From Imbricaverruca yamaguchii (taxonomy: Eukaryota > Arthropoda > Thecostraca > Neoverrucidae), in the NCBI GenBank assembly GCA_034440575.1, contig JAOTOL010001638.1, positions 2,837,501-2,901,500 on the forward strand: a stretch of DNA of 64,000 bases, written 5' to 3'. This document shows, piece by piece, positions 62,148 through 64,000 of the stretch (the stretch's first letter is position 1; every line of letters begins with the position of its first letter). The notes beneath the pieces are model-generated. The model saw nothing but the letters and a program-made list of their open reading frames with translations, made no database searches and was not told where the DNA came from. The translations under genes were made by a program, and so were the position numbers.

Positions 62148-63070
62148 AGGCACTGATCAAAGCGCTGAGAATAGCGTCTTTCTAGTCAAAGTAATTACAC
62201 TGTATATTCCTCTGTCTGGTCCCAAGCACCACATCTGTCAAGTGCATTATCGGACTGCTATTTGATTTAACAAGTTGCTACGCACAGTGCTTAATTGCTA
62301 CAATTTGTGAGAATCTCAGCAGACGGATACTGTATGAGCAAGTATGACTTCACTAATGCTTGAAACATAATCGATGGTATGCAGGAAGATCAAGAGCATG
62401 CGATCGGTGCATACCTGTGAGGGATATTAGACTTCTTGAATGCCATAATATGATCCTGGGTGTCGGGACAAATATTCATTAAACTACCTTTTCCTCGTCA
62501 ATCCAACTTGTGGCCACATGTGTTAAAGCTCGTATTTTAACTATAATAAAGCGCATCATCTCCCTCCCCTTATCACGCGTAGTAGTATAGTCAGAGAAGA
62601 CGCTTTTCTTCCCAGTATCTTCGGTGAGCTGGCAAGCGACACATCAGCGTGGGCTGACGATTTTCTTCTCACGTTTGGATAACTGAATGTCCCTTTACAC
62701 AATGTATGCAAACAGTCCAGATTGGCCTGTGCATGGCCAATACCGTGGATCCAGTGCTAATTATCGACACAACTTCTGGAGAATCTCCCGGATGTCCGAA
62801 TTACCACAATCTAACAGTAATGTTTCACGCTGATATCAGGACTGATGAAGTCAAAATGTGCAAACATGGCCGACTGTGACACGTTGAGCTAACTGAAGTC
62901 GTATGGCTTCTTATCCTTTCAGGTCTTATCGTAGACAAATCCCTGAATTATGCCCATCATGAACATTTAGTGCCGTTGCTAGTGAAAATTGTTGTTGCGG
63001 GAAATTTCACGCTGTCTTAGTTTCCAAAAACGCGCCTTGGAGGGCCTTTGGAAATTATGCACACTGGAGA
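62146..63070. other. Intron 1 sequence, nothing recognised
   Basis: AT-rich with no notable frame or repeat. Confidence 0.4.
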
Positions 63071-63071
63071 T

Positions 63072-63260
63072 GGGGGGGGGGGGTGGATTGCGCCACCCCT
63101 AACATTTCGGCTCTTATGATAGCTTGAGTAACTAAAGTTTCAGGGTAGATGGGTATTGTGGCGAACTCCATTGTGTGCAAATTTCATGACCTTAGGTCTT
63201 GACATTTTCATATCTTCCAGGTTGAATGGGTCACATCTGTCATATTTGGTTCTTTTGCGT
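63072..63260. mobile_element. Possible fragment of a family B/C miniature element
   Basis: A G-run palindrome (GGGGTGG-ATTGCG-CCACCCC near 63076-63100) and the phrase CATGACCTTAGGTC (63187-63200) echo the subterminal hairpins and half-site motifs of families B and C. No TTAA terminus was found, and the CR1 fragment begins right after it, so it may be truncated. Evidence is weak. Confidence 0.3.
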
Positions 63261-63265
63261 GGCTT

Positions 63266-63521
63266 AGACATAAAGACGTAAAGGATCAGTGCAACTATGA
63301 GCCACAGGTGCCCTTCTTGGATGCACTCTGGACACTCAACCAGTTGCCCATCAAATCCGTCGATCAACCCTCCCTGGAATACTGAAAAGCAAGCCCTCTA
63401 TGCTTATAATGATTGTGTATGCTGTTTTTAAACATGTTCAGTGTGCTGCTACTGACAATGGTTTATGGCAGCTGGTTCCAGTATTCTATTACCCTGCTGG
63501 TGAAGAAAGACTGTCTTAACC
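63266..63521 (-). pseudogene. CR1-type LINE 3' end, second copy (about 255 bp)
   Basis: Closely similar to the 3' end of the element at 34551-35445 (for example shared CTGCTACTGACAATGGTTT and GGCAGCTGGTTCCAGT), with the same orientation and the same short-repeat tail (ACATAAAGACGTAAA on plus). Coding potential is lost to substitutions. It is strongly 5' truncated, as typical of CR1 insertions. Confidence 0.88.
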
Positions 63522-64000
63522 TCGGGCTTGTCGAAATTGTCAAAATAGCGACTCGCATTTGAAAGACATAACCCCACTGAGAACGAAATCGCTATCCAGT
63601 AATGCCTTGATCTAACGATTTACGTCGTAATAGACTGCTATTTTAGCCTCCAGAGCGCTTGCGATACCTGTACTATAGGACGTTAAAGGTTATATCTCAG
63701 TGACCTCATTTGATGCTGACTTCATGTTTATAGCACCATTCAAATATATGCTATGTAAAGACATGGCCTTCGACTTGTCAAAAAATACTTAGTCACAAAG
63801 CTATGCACAAAAGCGTTTCCTATTTTAAACCCCGTAAAACCTTTGTGACTTACCCGAAGTTACTTTTACATTTCTATGTTTTACTTGCTCTTTTGTGTGC
63901 ACACATGTGCTTTATTTTCGACTGTACATTGTGCGGTGTGTTCATGAGAAATGCTTTCATGCACATCACACAGCCACATTGAGACGAGGCTGTGACCTGT
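63522..64000. other. Non-coding end of the window
   Basis: No frame, repeat or RNA gene recognised. Confidence 0.4.

Overview
The window looks like a gene-poor, repeat-dense stretch of an animal nuclear genome, most likely arthropod. The only host coding sequence I can identify with confidence is two first exons of nicotinic acetylcholine receptor (nAChR) alpha-type subunits. The minus-strand exon (10178-9975) and the plus-strand exon (53523-53756) each encode a signal peptide and the start of the ligand-binding domain. Both end in phase 0 at a GTGAGT donor at the same codon position (LIDV / LMDL). They lie head to head about 43 kb apart, each in GC-rich sequence. I see no second exon for either, so both first introns are at least about 10 kb and run out of the window. 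Insects have clustered alpha-type nAChR genes. A crustacean or chelicerate is plausible, but the sequence alone does not settle the species.

The rest is intron or intergenic sequence filled with mobile elements and tandem repeats. From left to right: a 29-bp minisatellite (3.2-4.1 kb); the minus nAChR exon; a 10-bp GA-rich minisatellite (10.9-11.3 kb); a 3.2-kb DNA transposon between two (AT)n tracts (13162-16370), whose single 803-codon transposase frame is broken only by three stops; a 22-bp minisatellite (18.3-18.9 kb); a 47-bp minisatellite (22.2-22.7 kb); a series of TTAA-flanked miniature elements (22.9, 24.6, 36.6, 39.7, 43.3 and 49.1 kb); tRNA-derived SINE-like pieces (27.8-28.1, 29.7 and 31.8 kb); a 3.5-kb hAT-like element with CAGGG inverted termini and a near-perfect 8-bp target duplication (32852-36364), containing a CR1-type LINE fragment and a long foldback; an I-group LINE with reverse transcriptase and RNase H (38.4-42.1 kb), split by one of the TTAA elements; the plus nAChR exon followed at once by a G-rich 12-bp minisatellite; a composite GA/AT/GT tract (55.4-55.9 kb); a 39-bp minisatellite (61.3-61.9 kb); and a second CR1 fragment (63.3-63.5 kb).

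The strongest observations are three. First, there is a multi-family set of TTAA-bounded, probably piggyBac-like, non-autonomous elements, several loaded with AGGTCA/TGACCT motifs and subterminal G-run palindromes. Second, one of them (39699-40707) sits precisely inside the LINE frame, and removing it with one TTAA rejoins the frame. Third, the transposase at 13.7-16.1 kb has no frameshift at all, only three in-frame stops, each one C-to-T step from a sense codon. No CRISPR array, operon, rRNA or prokaryotic feature is present. Host genes other than the two nAChR exons were not recognised.
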